Positions 12,054 through 22,500 of a stretch of 22,500 bases of DNA are shown piece after piece (positions within the stretch are counted from its first letter, which is position 1; each line of letters starts with the position of its first letter). The stretch lies in contig MCFG01000154.1 of NCBI GenBank assembly GCA_002104895.1, forward strand, positions 27,501 to 50,000, written 5' to 3'. This stretch comes from Anaeromyces robustus. Taxonomy: Eukaryota > Neocallimastigomycota > Neocallimastigomycetes > Neocallimastigales > Neocallimastigaceae. The translations under genes were made by a program, and so were the position numbers. The notes below the pieces were generated by a model. That model was not told where the DNA came from and made no database searches. It was given only the letters and a program-made list of their open reading frames with translations.

Positions 12054-13960
12054 ATGAATAACAAAGATGTAAAATTAACAAATTCAGTTTCAACACTTCA
12101 AACTCAAGCTTCATTATTATATACTGAATTAGAACAAAATCAAAATAATTCTTTACCAAGGGATGCAAAAGTTATAAAATTGATTCTTAAAACAATGGGA
12201 ATATATAATGTTGAATCAAGAGTTATACAACAAATATTAGAATTTGCACATAGTGAGTTTTAAATATTAAAAATAATTTCTATTAATTATAATAATTTAT
12301 CCTCAAAATTTAAAAAATCATAAAATAATTATAAAATGATTATTAAATTTATTTATAATTATAATTTATATATATATATATTTATATTTATATTTTATAT
12401 ATTGTATAAAAAAATATTTACAAATTTCTAAAATTAATTAATTAATACATTTTTGAAATATTTATTATAATTTATTAAATCTTTTTTTTTTAAAAAAAAT
12501 AAAAATAAAAATAAAAATGAACCATTTTATTTTTTTTTTATGTATAAAAAGGATATACATCAGATGTATTACAAGATGCGTTAGCATTTTCAGAACATGC
12601 AGGTCATAATGAAGTTAATGAATCAGATATACGTTTAGCAATTGAAGGAAAAACAACTTATTCATTTACAAATCCACCTTCAAGAGATGTAAATAAAAAT
12701 TTTTTTCTTTTTAGTTATTATATTCTAATTAATAAATTAAAAATATAAATTTTAATGAGAAAATATTTAAAGAATAATTATTTTTTAATAATATAATTAT
12801 TAAATTAAAATTTAATAAGAAATTATATAAAGAAAATAATTTTTAAAACTTTTTTTTTTTTTTTTTCTTTTATTTTGAATATATATATATTATTTTAAAT
12901 GAAAATCACTGTTGTGTTTGATAACAATAACACATTATATAAAATAAATATTATTAATTATCAATTATCAAATATCGATTATCAAATATCGATTATCATT
13001 TATCAATTATCAAATAACCATTATCATTTATCAATTATCAAATAACAAATAATAAATATCAAATAACCATTATCAATTATAAATTAAATTATTAATGATT
13101 TATTATTTTTAAATATAATTTTCAAAAAAATTGTTATGCAATATATAATTTATAATTTTTATTTTAAAATATGTTTTAATCTATTTAATTATTAGGTACT
13201 AGAAGAAATAGCAGCAAGAAGAAATAAATTACCATTACCAATTATTCAAGAAAAATATGGTGTACGCTTACCACCTGAACGTCATTGTTTAACAGCTATT
13301 AATTATCAAGTTGTTCCTCAAGTTAGTACTTTTTCTCTCTTTTTATTTTTTATAATATTTTTCAATTTTTTAAATTTTCTTTCTTTATTTTTATATATTA
13401 TAAGCTAAATTTTAATATTTCATAATATATTTAACTATTAACAGAAAGTAATTGTAAAACAAGAACAAAAACCAGCTCAAACAACATCAAATCCAACACA
13501 AATTCAACAAACTCAACCTCAACCATCTACTCAAATGAAATTACCAACATCATCAACCGTTCCTCCTCCAAGAATGAATTCAACACCAACACCATCATCA
13601 GTTCTTCAAAATTCATCAGTACTTCCTTCTCTACCAGGACAAGCTAGTCTTCCTTTATCAGCTATATCAAATCCATTATCATCCTCTTTACTTAATTCAA
13701 ATCTTCCAATTGGTATGCCACCATTTATTGGTGGTAATTTATTAGGTGTTCGATTTCCAGATTCCATGATGTCATCTGTATTATTCCCACCTTCTTCTCA
13801 ATTACCAAATTCAACGAATAAAACAACAACAACAACTACATCAACATCCATTAAAACAGAAGATAATTATAATGAAAAAGTTCCACAATCTACTGTACCT
13901 ATAAAAGTGGAACCTAAATCTAATATAAATACTACCAATATAAAAACTGGTAATTATTAA
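12054..13960 (+). CDS. TAF9: TAF9, histone-fold subunit of TFIID (and probably SAGA)
   Basis: Four exons: 12054-12252, 12552-12688, 13196-13321 and 13445-13960, giving 325 residues. Splice motifs are H A|GTGAGT, AAAAAG|GATATAC, AGAGAT|GTAAAT, ATTAG|GTACTA, CCTCAA|GTTAGT and TTAACAG|AAAGTA. The TAF9 histone fold runs from LPRDAKVI (34-41) through VESRVIQQILEFAHRYTSDV to NESDIRLAIE, followed by the family's SFTNPPSRD, LPLPIIQEKYG and LPPERHCLTAINYQV segments, ending near 155. In other eukaryotes TAF9 pairs with TAF6 in TFIID and in SAGA-type coactivators in the nucleus. The rest (about 155-325) is a Gln/Pro/Ser/Thr-rich, probably disordered tail, with two sumoylation-type motifs, IKTE (Lys291) and IKVE (Lys308). 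Arg67 is encoded across the first intron. The start is the first ATG in frame, with no upstream coding signal. Confidence 0.92.
12689..13195 (+). other. Intron 2 of TAF9, with a degenerate ATTATCAAATA repeat
   Basis: At 507 bases this is the longest intron modelled in the window. Its middle (about 12955-13080) is a run of variants of ATTATCAAATA, ATCGATTATCA and ATTATCATTTATCA, of roughly 10-12 bases each. Just before it, 12910-12935 has the small dyad GTGTT/AACAC. No RNA gene is supported. Confidence 0.75.
12955..13080. repeat. Degenerate minisatellite (ATTATCAAATA-like units)
   Basis: About ten or more diverged units centred on TATCAA/TATCATT, lying inside TAF9 intron 2. Unlike the perfect AT-only arrays elsewhere, every unit keeps a C and the copies have diverged, which suggests an older array. 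Confidence 0.7.
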
Positions 13961-14183
13961 AATATTATTAAATGATAATATATATATATATATATTTTTT
14001 TTTTCTTTTATTAATTAATATTTACTAATTCATTTTATTTTTATTTTTATTTTTTTTATCTGAATTTCATATATATCATTAATATTATATTAATTTTTTT
14101 TATTTATTATATATATATATATAATATGTATTTTAATTAGAACCAAAGTAATTTATTATTATAATTAAAAATTAAAAATAATA

Positions 14184-14259
14184 AATAATAGTAATAATAA
14201 TAATAATAATAAATAATAATAATAATAAATAATAATAATAATAAATAATAATAATAATA

Positions 14260-14310
<51 letters not shown>
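14184..14310. repeat. (TAA)n microsatellite with TAAA interruptions
   Basis: A run of TAA units interrupted at intervals by an extra A, becoming pure towards its right end. It lies downstream of TAF9, and no coding function is supported. Confidence 0.9.
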
Positions 14311-14311
<1 letters not shown>

Positions 14312-14690
14312 TACAAATAATAATAAGAATAAAATCAGAATATCCAATTTTAATTAAGTTTTTTTATATATTTTTATCTTTTTCTTTATCATAATATTAA
14401 ATTTTATTTTATTATTATTATTATTATTATAATTTTTTTTTGTAATAAAATCCTATTTAATTATATAAATCCATTAAAATTTTAATAAAAATTAGATAAA
14501 TAAAACAATAATAATAATAATAATAAGAATAAATAATAAGAATAATCATTACATTAATTATGATAGTAATAATAAATAAAATGGTTTTTTTTTTTTACTT
14601 TTTTCATTATTTTTTTTATATATAAGAAAATTTTAGTATAATATTATTAATAATAAAAAAAGAAATAAATTAAAACTAATAATAAATATC

Positions 14691-14768
14691 TAAGACAAAG
14701 TTCATAATAAGAATAAATATTTAAATATATAAGACAAAGTTTATAATAAGAATAAATATTTAATTAAT
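14691..14768. repeat. 39-bp tandem duplication
   Basis: Two adjacent copies of a unit beginning TAAGACAAAGTT, followed by an ATAATAAGAATAAATATTTAA-like stretch, with period 39 and few mismatches. It sits in the gap between two convergent genes and has no evident function. Confidence 0.8.
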
Positions 14769-14827
14769 TGAAAATTAAAAACTTCCAAAGAATTAAAAAA
14801 TTTAATAAAATAAATATTATATAAAGG

Positions 14828-14830
<3 letters not shown>

Positions 14831-14866
<36 letters not shown>
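14831..14866. repeat. 36-base poly-T tract
   Basis: The longest uninterrupted homopolymer in the window. Similar runs of more than 20 bases occur at 6714-6739, 9566-9588, 11564-11592, 11707-11731, 15689-15718 and 20974-20999, all outside exons. Confidence 0.95.
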
Positions 14867-15685
14867 CAATATTAATTTTTATTTTATTATTTTATGAAAC
14901 GATTTTATAGCAAATTTATATATTTTCTTTTTATATATATATTAATTTATTTTATTGTAATAGTAATATTTACTCCTTATATATAAAAATATTTATATTG
15001 ATATAACTAAAGGAATTATTATTATATTATTAGTATAAGTATTAGTATTATTACATTAAATTTTTTTTTTTTTTTTCTTTTTTTTTTTTTTTTATAAAGA
15101 AAAAATTTTTAAACTAATAAATTATTTATATATAATGCTTTTATACTTATAAACTATTTTTAAAGAAAAAGATAAAATAAATAATTTAAGTATAAATAAA
15201 AATAAATATAATTTATTTTTATTTATTACTTTGATTAGTTTTTATTTGTTTTTGTTTTTCTTTCTTATTTTACTTTTTTTTCTTTTTTTTTTTTTTTCCC
15301 TTTAATTATCTTTTTACTTAAAAATAAATTAATTTTAATTCTTAAATTTGTATTATGTTATATATATAAGATATGTATTGATTTCATTTTTTTATATTTT
15401 ATTTTATTTTATTTTATTTTTTATTTTTTTTTGTTTGTTTATATATATATATATTTTTTTTATTTTATTTTATTTTATTTTTTTGACTATGAATTTGATT
15501 TCTATAATCATCATTATTTATTATTTATAATTTTTATATTTATTTATTTTTTATTATTATTATTTTATTACAATTAGTTAATTTCTATTTTATTTTATTT
15601 TTTATTTTTTTATTTTTTTATTATTATTGTTATTTATACTTTCTTATTGCTTTGTTTATTATTTTTATTTTCACTGTTATTATTA

Positions 15686-15721
<36 letters not shown>

Positions 15722-16159
15722 TTTTTTGCTTTTTTTGATTTTTGATTTTTGATTTTTTTTTTTTTTTTTTTTTAATGCTATTATTACTTGATAAAATCTT
15801 TTCTTGAATTTTTGATATATTTATATATATATTTTGTTTTGTTTGTTTTGTTTATTTTTAAACATAATACATAAAAATATTAAAATTATTTATTAATTAA
15901 AAGATAAAAGAAAAAATAAATAAAAAAAGAAAACAAGAAAAAAAAATAATACTCTATATTTTTTTTTATGATATAAATTTTATAGTTTTTTTTTTAGTCT
16001 TTTTCTATTAATTCAGTTTATCAAAAATATTTTACTAAAATTTTAAAAGATTATTAATATTCTGTTTTTTATATATAATGTAAAATTAAAAAAGAGTATA
16101 TATATAAAGTATTAAAAAAAAATAGTCTATTTTAATACAGATACAGCTTTATTCACAAC

Positions 16160-16229
16160 TTATTCATCATTAGAATTAATTTCTAATTCTAAACGTTGAA
16201 TTAAATGTTTACCTAAATAAAAATTAAAC

Positions 16230-16266
<37 letters not shown>

Positions 16267-17419
16267 TAAATGGAAAATATAATTAATATATTTTAATACA
16301 ATAATATATTATACAAAATTATAATTTTAAATTAATTAATTAATCATGAAAAAAAAAAAAAAAAAAGTAATTTACCATAAGTGAATTTCTTTAAGGATTG
16401 TAAATGTGGTTTAATCTTTGAAATTAAAAGATCATGTTGATCTTTATCAACAACGTCTAACATTTTTTGTACAACATAATTTGCAAATTGATCTTTCATC
16501 ATAGAAATTAAATCTGATGTACCATCTGGTTTAACTTGAATAACTTCATCAATCATTTGTTGTCTTTCAACCTTAGTACCGTTGGTAACACATTTTTCAA
16601 TAACATTACTTGCAAATTTATGTTTACTTAAATTAAGTATTTGTCCCATAACCTTACTAATTACTAATGATTTATCTTCTGGTTTACCATGTTCTAATAC
16701 ATGTTGAATAACATAATTACCATATTGATCTTGGATAAGGTTAAAAGTATAATGATGAAGTTCCTTTAATAATGAATCATGTTCATTAGTACAATTTTCA
16801 AAAATACGTTGAATAACACGACAACCATATGGATGAGTAGCTAAAGAATATACTTGACCATGGAATGCATCAATAATAAATTGAATATGTTCTGGTGAAA
16901 CACGTTCAATAGCTTTTTGAATAACATGATTACCATTTTGATCTTTAACACATTTCAATACATTTCCATCTAATTCTTTAATAAGTTTAGCTTGTTGTTC
17001 TTCTTTAATATGTTCTAAAGCCTTTTGAACTACACGACAACCATACATTTGAAGTGATAATGATAAAACATGTCCTTCCATAATTTTAGCTAAAATAGCC
17101 TTTTGAGAAGCACTACCATATTCAAAGAATTTTTGAATTACATAATTACCAAATACATCAGTCATTAATTGTAAAGCTTTTGGTCTAATTTCATCGAAAA
17201 CCATTTGTTTATCTTCATTATTAGCTGATTCTAATTTTTGTTGAATAAATCTTGAACCATGTTGATCACCACTAAATTCAACAATATTACCCAAAAGATC
17301 CTATTTAAATAATATATAATAAAATTAATATTAATCATTATATATAAAATATATTAAAAAAAAATTTTTTTTTATTTTTTTTTATTATTTATTTATTTTA
17401 TTTATTTATTTATTTTATT

Positions 17420-17455
<36 letters not shown>

Positions 17456-18104
17456 TTTTTTTTAAATCTATAAAAATATTTAACTTACTCTTAATTCATA
17501 TTTCTTTAATTTATTATTTCTAAATTCTTCTAATAAAGCGCTACGAGCTCCATGATTAGATTCATTTGTAGTGGTTTGATTATGAACTACTGGAGAACTA
17601 ATTGGTGATGATATTTGATTATTTTTATTAAAGTTAGTATTATTTGCTAATTCGCGTTGTAACATTTGTTCTTGAAGTAATAATTGTTGACGAATTAACA
17701 TAATTTTATCAATATTATTTTTATTACTAGAAGATGGTGAACCAATTGTCAAATTTTGATTATTAGTATTGAAATAATTGGTTTGTGGTGAAGCAGATGA
17801 TGTTAATTTATTACTGTATTGATCGTTCATATTTGAGAATTTATTAAAATCAAAAGCGGAATTCATATTTCCTGGAACAGCTAATTTATTACTATTTGAA
17901 TTGACACCACTGTATAAACTTAAATCATTCATTTGACTAGTTAAATCGTTAGCAAAAGAGTTATTATCCCATCCATTTCTTTGACCTTGAAGGCTAGATA
18001 GATCTATTAAATATTATATATAAAACAAATTCAAATTAATTATTTAATATATATTATAATATAATGCTACTTTTTTTTTTTTTTTTCATTTTAAATATGT
18101 TACG

Positions 18105-18149
<45 letters not shown>

Positions 18150-20252
18150 TACCTTGGTTATTTGAAAATGGTGAATAATTATTTCTTAATTGAGAATTTG
18201 CTGGTCTTGGTGAACTAGCTAAATTACTATACTTACTACTGAAAAGATCAGGAGCACCACCTAAAGATTTAGCTGATAAACTACCAGATTCATAAATGCT
18301 CTAATAAAATTTAAAATAGAATATATACCAAAAAATATTAATAAAAATTATTAATTATTTTATTTTATTTTATTTTTTTAAATATATATAAAAAAAATGA
18401 TCTATATTAATATATTAATAATAAAAAATAAATAAAAATATTATTTTTATTATTTACATCTTTAACTGGAAGATTTTTCATATTTAAGAAAAGATTTGGA
18501 CTCATGCTTCTAATACTAGCTTGATCCATAGATTTAATAGATTGTTCATCAGAGAATAAATTACTTCCTGGACTACTATTAAAGTTATTCTTATAAAATT
18601 GTGGATTTGGTGGTGTAGATGCAGAACGAGTAGGTGGAACAGTTGGTAATGAATTCATATTATTTAACATAGCAGCAAAACGAATTCTATCATCATCCTT
18701 TTGTTGTTCATATTTTTGTCTTAATTTTTCCTTCATTAAAGCCGAAGATATACTATCAAATGAACTTTCATGTAAAATTTGTCTTCTTGGTTGTGTTTGA
18801 TTTGCTTGATTTTGTGCCATAGATTGTTGTTGATACATAGAATATACTGGAGATGGAGTACGTGGGAAATCCTTTATCAAAAAAAAAAAATAATAATATA
18901 TATATATAATTAATAAATTAATACATATATATTTGAATTTATTATAATATATAAACAAAAATATAATAATAAATTACTTCTTGAATTAAATCAACAAGAT
19001 TCTTTCTTTTTGGGGTTTGACCAATTGGTTTTAATAAATCATTATTCCAACCACTATTATCTGGATTTGAAAATTGACTAGATCTTTTATCATCTGCATC
19101 AATACTCTATATTTATTAATATAATTTAAATAAATAAATAAATAATTAATTAATTATACATATTATATATTAAATATATTATCATGAAATGAAACATTTA
19201 ATAGGAAAAAATTAAAAATAAGATGCTTACATCACTAGTAGCAGTAGTAGTATTATTAGCTATAATGTCGTCAAATCTATTATTATTTTGGAAAACACCA
19301 TCAACACTACTTCCAGCGTCACTTCTATTAACAATTTGTTCTAATAATGAAGTTTTGTGTCTTAAACCATTATTATTTCCAACAGCCAAATTAGCTGGTT
19401 GATTTAATTCAAGTCCTGGACTTAGTCTATCATATTCTTGTAATTTTGAAGTTTGATTTTGTGATAAAGTTTGCCAAGATTGTCCTGGGGCATAAATTGG
19501 TGGTGGGAGACGTGGGTCAAGTCTTGAATGTTGATAATAATAGATTATATAATTTGGATCTAAACGAGGATCAGATGAAGGGATTTCATTTTCATATTCA
19601 GTCTTTTAAATTATTTTTAAATATATATATAATTGAATTAATTATACAATAAAAGATTATAATTTATTCATAATTTTATTCATATTAGCAAAGTAAATAA
19701 TAAAAATAAAAACATACCTTTAATTTTTCATTATGAATAAGTTGTGTTGGTGGTGCGCTACTTGAACGACTTAAATCTTGAAAATTTGATGGATCAGAAT
19801 CCCAATCTATACGACCACGTAATAAAGCTGCAAGCTAAATTATATTAAAAAATATTAAAAAAAATATTAATTATATTTATTTTTTTTTCTTGTTATTTGT
19901 TTATTAATTTATTTATTTATTTATTTAATAAACTTTGTAATATTTTATTTATTTATTTTCTATTTATTTATTTATTTAATAAACTTTTTAATATTTTATT
20001 TATTTATTTATTTTCTATTTATTTATTTAATATCTTATTTAATATTATATTTATTTATTTATTTTTTATTTATTAATTTATTAATTTATTTGTTTGTTTT
20101 TAATTATTATTCATTTTCAACTATGAAATCAAAATAGAGTTGAAATGGTAAAACGTATTAATAAATTATATAAATTTTATTATTACCTGTCCTTGTGCTT
20201 GATTCTTTGCCTTTGGTTGATGAACGGCAGGTGTATATACATCATTCATCAT
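16160..20252 (-). CDS. Pumilio/PUF-family sequence-specific RNA-binding protein
   Basis: Nine exons on the minus strand: 20187-20252, 19718-19834, 19231-19602, 18978-19106, 18458-18871, 18153-18300, 17489-18003, 16376-17300 and 16160-16212, giving 912 residues. All junctions are GT..AG and in frame. The N-terminal two thirds are Ser/Asn/Gln-rich and disordered, with PUF-like landmarks RSSSAPP, an RLDP..PPPIY segment near 100-110 and [14 protein letters not shown] near 225-238. The PUF domain fills about 570-908. Its eight repeats carry SRFIQ, NYVIQ, CRVVQ, NHVIQ, CRVIQ, NYVIQ, SNVIE and NYVVQ, ending with [12 protein letters not shown]. This is the animal Pumilio residue code, predicting binding to UGUANAUA in mRNA 3'UTRs, usually causing repression or decay in the cytoplasm. 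The last 17 codons sit on a separate exon; without it the domain would end in intron translation. A strong acceptor (TTTTTTTAG) lies just before the ATG, so a further upstream exon is likely. Confidence 0.92.
19835..20186 (-). other. Intron of the Pumilio gene with ATTT repeats
   Basis: Donor GGACAG|GTAATA and acceptor ATTTAG|CTTGCAG, phase 0. On the plus strand it is dominated by TTTATTTA runs and two diverged copies of a block ending AATAAACTTTNTAATATTTTATTTA (about 19918-20010). The other introns of this gene are 106-188 bases long; this one has grown by repeat expansion. Confidence 0.8.
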
Positions 20253-20627
20253 ATTACTAAAAAAATATATGTAATTATTATAAACAAAAAAAAATTAATA
20301 TCTAATATTCATACAGTATGTTTATTTATTTATTTATTTATTTATTCATTTATTAATAACGTCCAATAAATAAATTTAATATTTATTAATTTGTTTATTT
20401 TTATATAAAAATATTGCTATTATTTTTGTTACTGCTGTTTATGAAATTTTTGTAGTTATTTTTTTATAAGAATTCATATACTATTTCTTCAATATTTATA
20501 TTATTTTTTATTTTTTATTTTTTAATCCTATTATTTTTATTTCTTATTTCAGTAATATATATTTGTATATTTTTCTACAATATTTGTTTATTTATGGACA
20601 TAAAAAAGTAATTTATTGTTATCTAAC

Positions 20628-20632
20628 CTCAT
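20628..20632 (-). other. Possible 5-base first coding exon of the Pumilio gene
   Basis: On the minus strand, ATGAG is followed at once by GTTAGA, a usable donor in this window (TAF9 uses GTTAGT). Joined to the acceptor at 20257-20258, it completes ATG AGT AAT ATG ATG and adds MSN to the protein, keeping frame (915 residues). The flank (about 20628-20655) is clearly less AT-rich than its surroundings, as a transcribed leader might be. If it is wrong, translation starts at 20252 and the upstream exon is untranslated. Confidence 0.45.
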
Positions 20633-20639
20633 GGTTGAG

Positions 20640-21282
20640 TCTACTTAGAGGGAAAATTATAATATATAAATAAACAACTTTTTTCTAAAAAAATATTATA
20701 ATATATAGTTTTAATTAAATTAGTATCTTTCAAGAAAAAAAATAAGTATATTTTATCTTTATTTGTTTATATTTAATTAAAATTGTAAATATTTATAATT
20801 TATTTTGATTTCTTTATTATTCAAGTTATCAAATAATAATATTATAATAACCAATTAATATAAACAACATAAATAAATAAACAAATAAATTTAATATTAA
20901 AATATATTATTCTTTAATACAGTTAACAATAAATATAACTTTGTAAAATCGAATTAAATTATGTTTTAATACTAAAAAAAAAAAAAAAAAAAAAAAAAAT
21001 CTAAAAAACTATTTAATATTATATTTAGTATAAATAATAATATTATGATTGTTTACTTAATATTTTATAGACTACTTTTTCAGAAAAAAAATATTAATAT
21101 TTTTAATATTAGTTTTTATTATAGTATGTTATTTTACTAATATAAAAGTATTAAAATCTATATTTTTATTTTTATTTTTATTGTTTTTTTTTTTATTAAA
21201 TTCTAATGTCTCTTATTTAACAGTGATTATAAAAAAAAAAAAGAAGAAATTTTTCTAAATAGTCTTTTATTGTTTATTAAAA

Positions 21283-21327
<45 letters not shown>

Positions 21328-22500
21328 TAATATATTTATGTATCATATAATAAATTATATTAAATATATTTATATAAAATCATATATTAATATATATGAA
21401 ATTAACTAATTCTCAAAATCTCAATTTAATTTTCATTATATCTTTTAATTTATTATTTATTAATATTTTTTTTTTATTTAATATAATAAAATCAAAATAT
21501 ATAAGAAACTCTATTCATTATTATTAGATTTTTTAATTTAAATATACAATATATAACAATAAAACCAAATAATAACAATACTTATATTAATATTATATTA
21601 TATATTATATAAAAGAAAAACGAAAAACGAAAGAGAAAAAAAAAAACGGAAAAAATATACAAATGATAATGTTTATAATCATATATATATATATTTTATT
21701 TTAATTTAATATTTAATTTATATGATAATAAAAAAATAACTTCATAATTTTATCTTAGCAATTTACCATAAAAAATAATAAATAGTATTCATACACCTTA
21801 ATGAATAATATCATATAGTATAACTACTACGAATATGAATATTTTTTCTCCTCTAATAATTGACCTAATGTAATATATAATTTTGTAACATTTTTTTATT
21901 ATAATATTAAATAAAAAAATTTTTATTGTAAAATATTATCACATAATTAGTAATATTATTTATTTCTTTATTTATTTATGTATGTATATATTTATGTATT
22001 TATGTATTTATGTATTTATGTATTTATTTATATATTTATATATTTATTTATTTAATTATTATATATATAAGAGAACATTTAAATAAAATAAAATAAAATA
22101 AAATATATATTAGAATAACAAATATGAATAAACAAAAAAAATATATATAATAAAAATAAATAAATAAATAAATAAATAATATAAATAAATAAATAAATAT
22201 ATATAATAAATAAATAAATATGTATATATTATTAATAAATATATAATTATATATAATTTTTTCTTCTTTTTTTTTTATTCTTAATTATAAACTTAAATAT
22301 ATATGTAAATACAAATGTATTTTAATATAAATATGATTTAATATAATAAAAGTAATACATTAAAATCAATTCAATAAAATAATAATATAATCAATAAAAA
22401 AATTATATTAATTTTTAATATAATATATTAATTATATATAGCATATAATATATAAAGTGGAGATATTTTTAATATTATTATATATTTTGATTGTAATGCT
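20640..22500. other. Region upstream of the Pumilio gene, no gene seen
   Basis: About 1.9 kb of AT-rich DNA that should contain the Pumilio promoter at its left. Visible features are a 26-base A run (20974-20999), an AAT microsatellite (about 21285-21322), a patch with repeated AAACGAAAAACGAAAG (about 21615-21650), a TTTATGTA array (21991-22022) and AAAT/AATA runs at 22080-22220. No open frame with protein-like composition is present on either strand. Confidence 0.6.
21991..22030. repeat. (TTTATGTA)4 octanucleotide tandem repeat
   Basis: Four perfect copies of TTTATGTA followed by one TTTATTTA variant. It is the only simple repeat in the window with an 8-base period and a G in each unit, in DNA without genes. 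Confidence 0.9.

Larger units (their letters stand above)
13961..16159. other. Convergent intergenic region between TAF9 and the Pumilio gene
   Basis: About 2.2 kb without a gene. It holds a TAA microsatellite (about 14184-14310), a 39-bp near-perfect tandem duplication containing TAAGACAAAGTT (14691-14768), a 36-base T run (14831-14866), TTTTA runs near 15390-15480, a 30-base T run near 15689-15718 and a TTTTTGA-type run after it. The small frames here are Tyr/Leu/Phe/Ile-only translations of these repeats. Confidence 0.65.

Noticed and set aside
12901-12940. Possible small nucleolar RNA in TAF9 intron 2
   Set aside because: There is a TGATAA and a small stem, but no proper box C, box D or terminal stem could be found.
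14165-14347. Open frames at 14165-14347 (-) and 15348-15530 (+) that look like membrane peptides
   Set aside because: Both consist of Tyr, Leu, Ile and Phe because they translate TAA or TTTTA repeats. There is no start context and no conserved feature.
19446-19652. Plus-strand open frames at 19446-19652 and 20145-20369
   Set aside because: They lie opposite spliced Pumilio exons and introns and have no recognisable protein features.

Overview
The window looks like nuclear DNA of an anaerobic gut fungus (Neocallimastigomycota). The evidence is extreme A+T content outside exons, long poly-A/poly-T runs and AT-only microsatellites, many short AT-rich GT..AG introns, and a pair of receptors of a type described from gut fungi: a bacterial-style solute-binding domain fused to a class C seven-helix domain. 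The assignment rests on composition and gene content, not on a database match.

Layout, left to right. An intron-less PLP-dependent aminotransferase of the ACC-synthase-like group lies at 663-2222 (+). It converges on the first receptor gene, 3152-5839 (-). A second, paralogous receptor lies at 8158-11028 (+). The two receptors are head to head, with 2.3 kb between their start codons. Each is rebuilt here from five exons, with the same four intron positions and phases, and they encode 722 and 723 residues. Next come a four-exon TAF9 gene (12054-13960, +) and a Pumilio-family RNA-binding protein on the minus strand (16160-20252, perhaps starting at a tiny exon at 20628-20632). The ends, 1-662 and about 20640-22500, hold no gene that I can recognise.

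How the genes relate. Only the receptor pair is a clear unit: an inverted duplication sharing an upstream region that holds a 37-bp tandem repeat, two short hairpins and 52 perfect copies of TAAAA. Each receptor should be secreted into the membrane by its own signal-peptide exon, bind a solute (probably a sugar or oligosaccharide, by analogy with family 1 binding proteins) outside the cell, and signal through the class C domain. TAF9 (transcription initiation) and Pumilio (mRNA 3'UTR control) are housekeeping neighbours with no evident link to the receptors. The eight Pumilio repeats carry the same recognition residues as animal Pumilio, so the RNA target should be UGUANAUA.

All exon boundaries were read by eye from splice motifs, reading frame and, for the receptors, comparison of the two copies. 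Every splice set keeps an open frame and its lengths add up. No transcript data were available.
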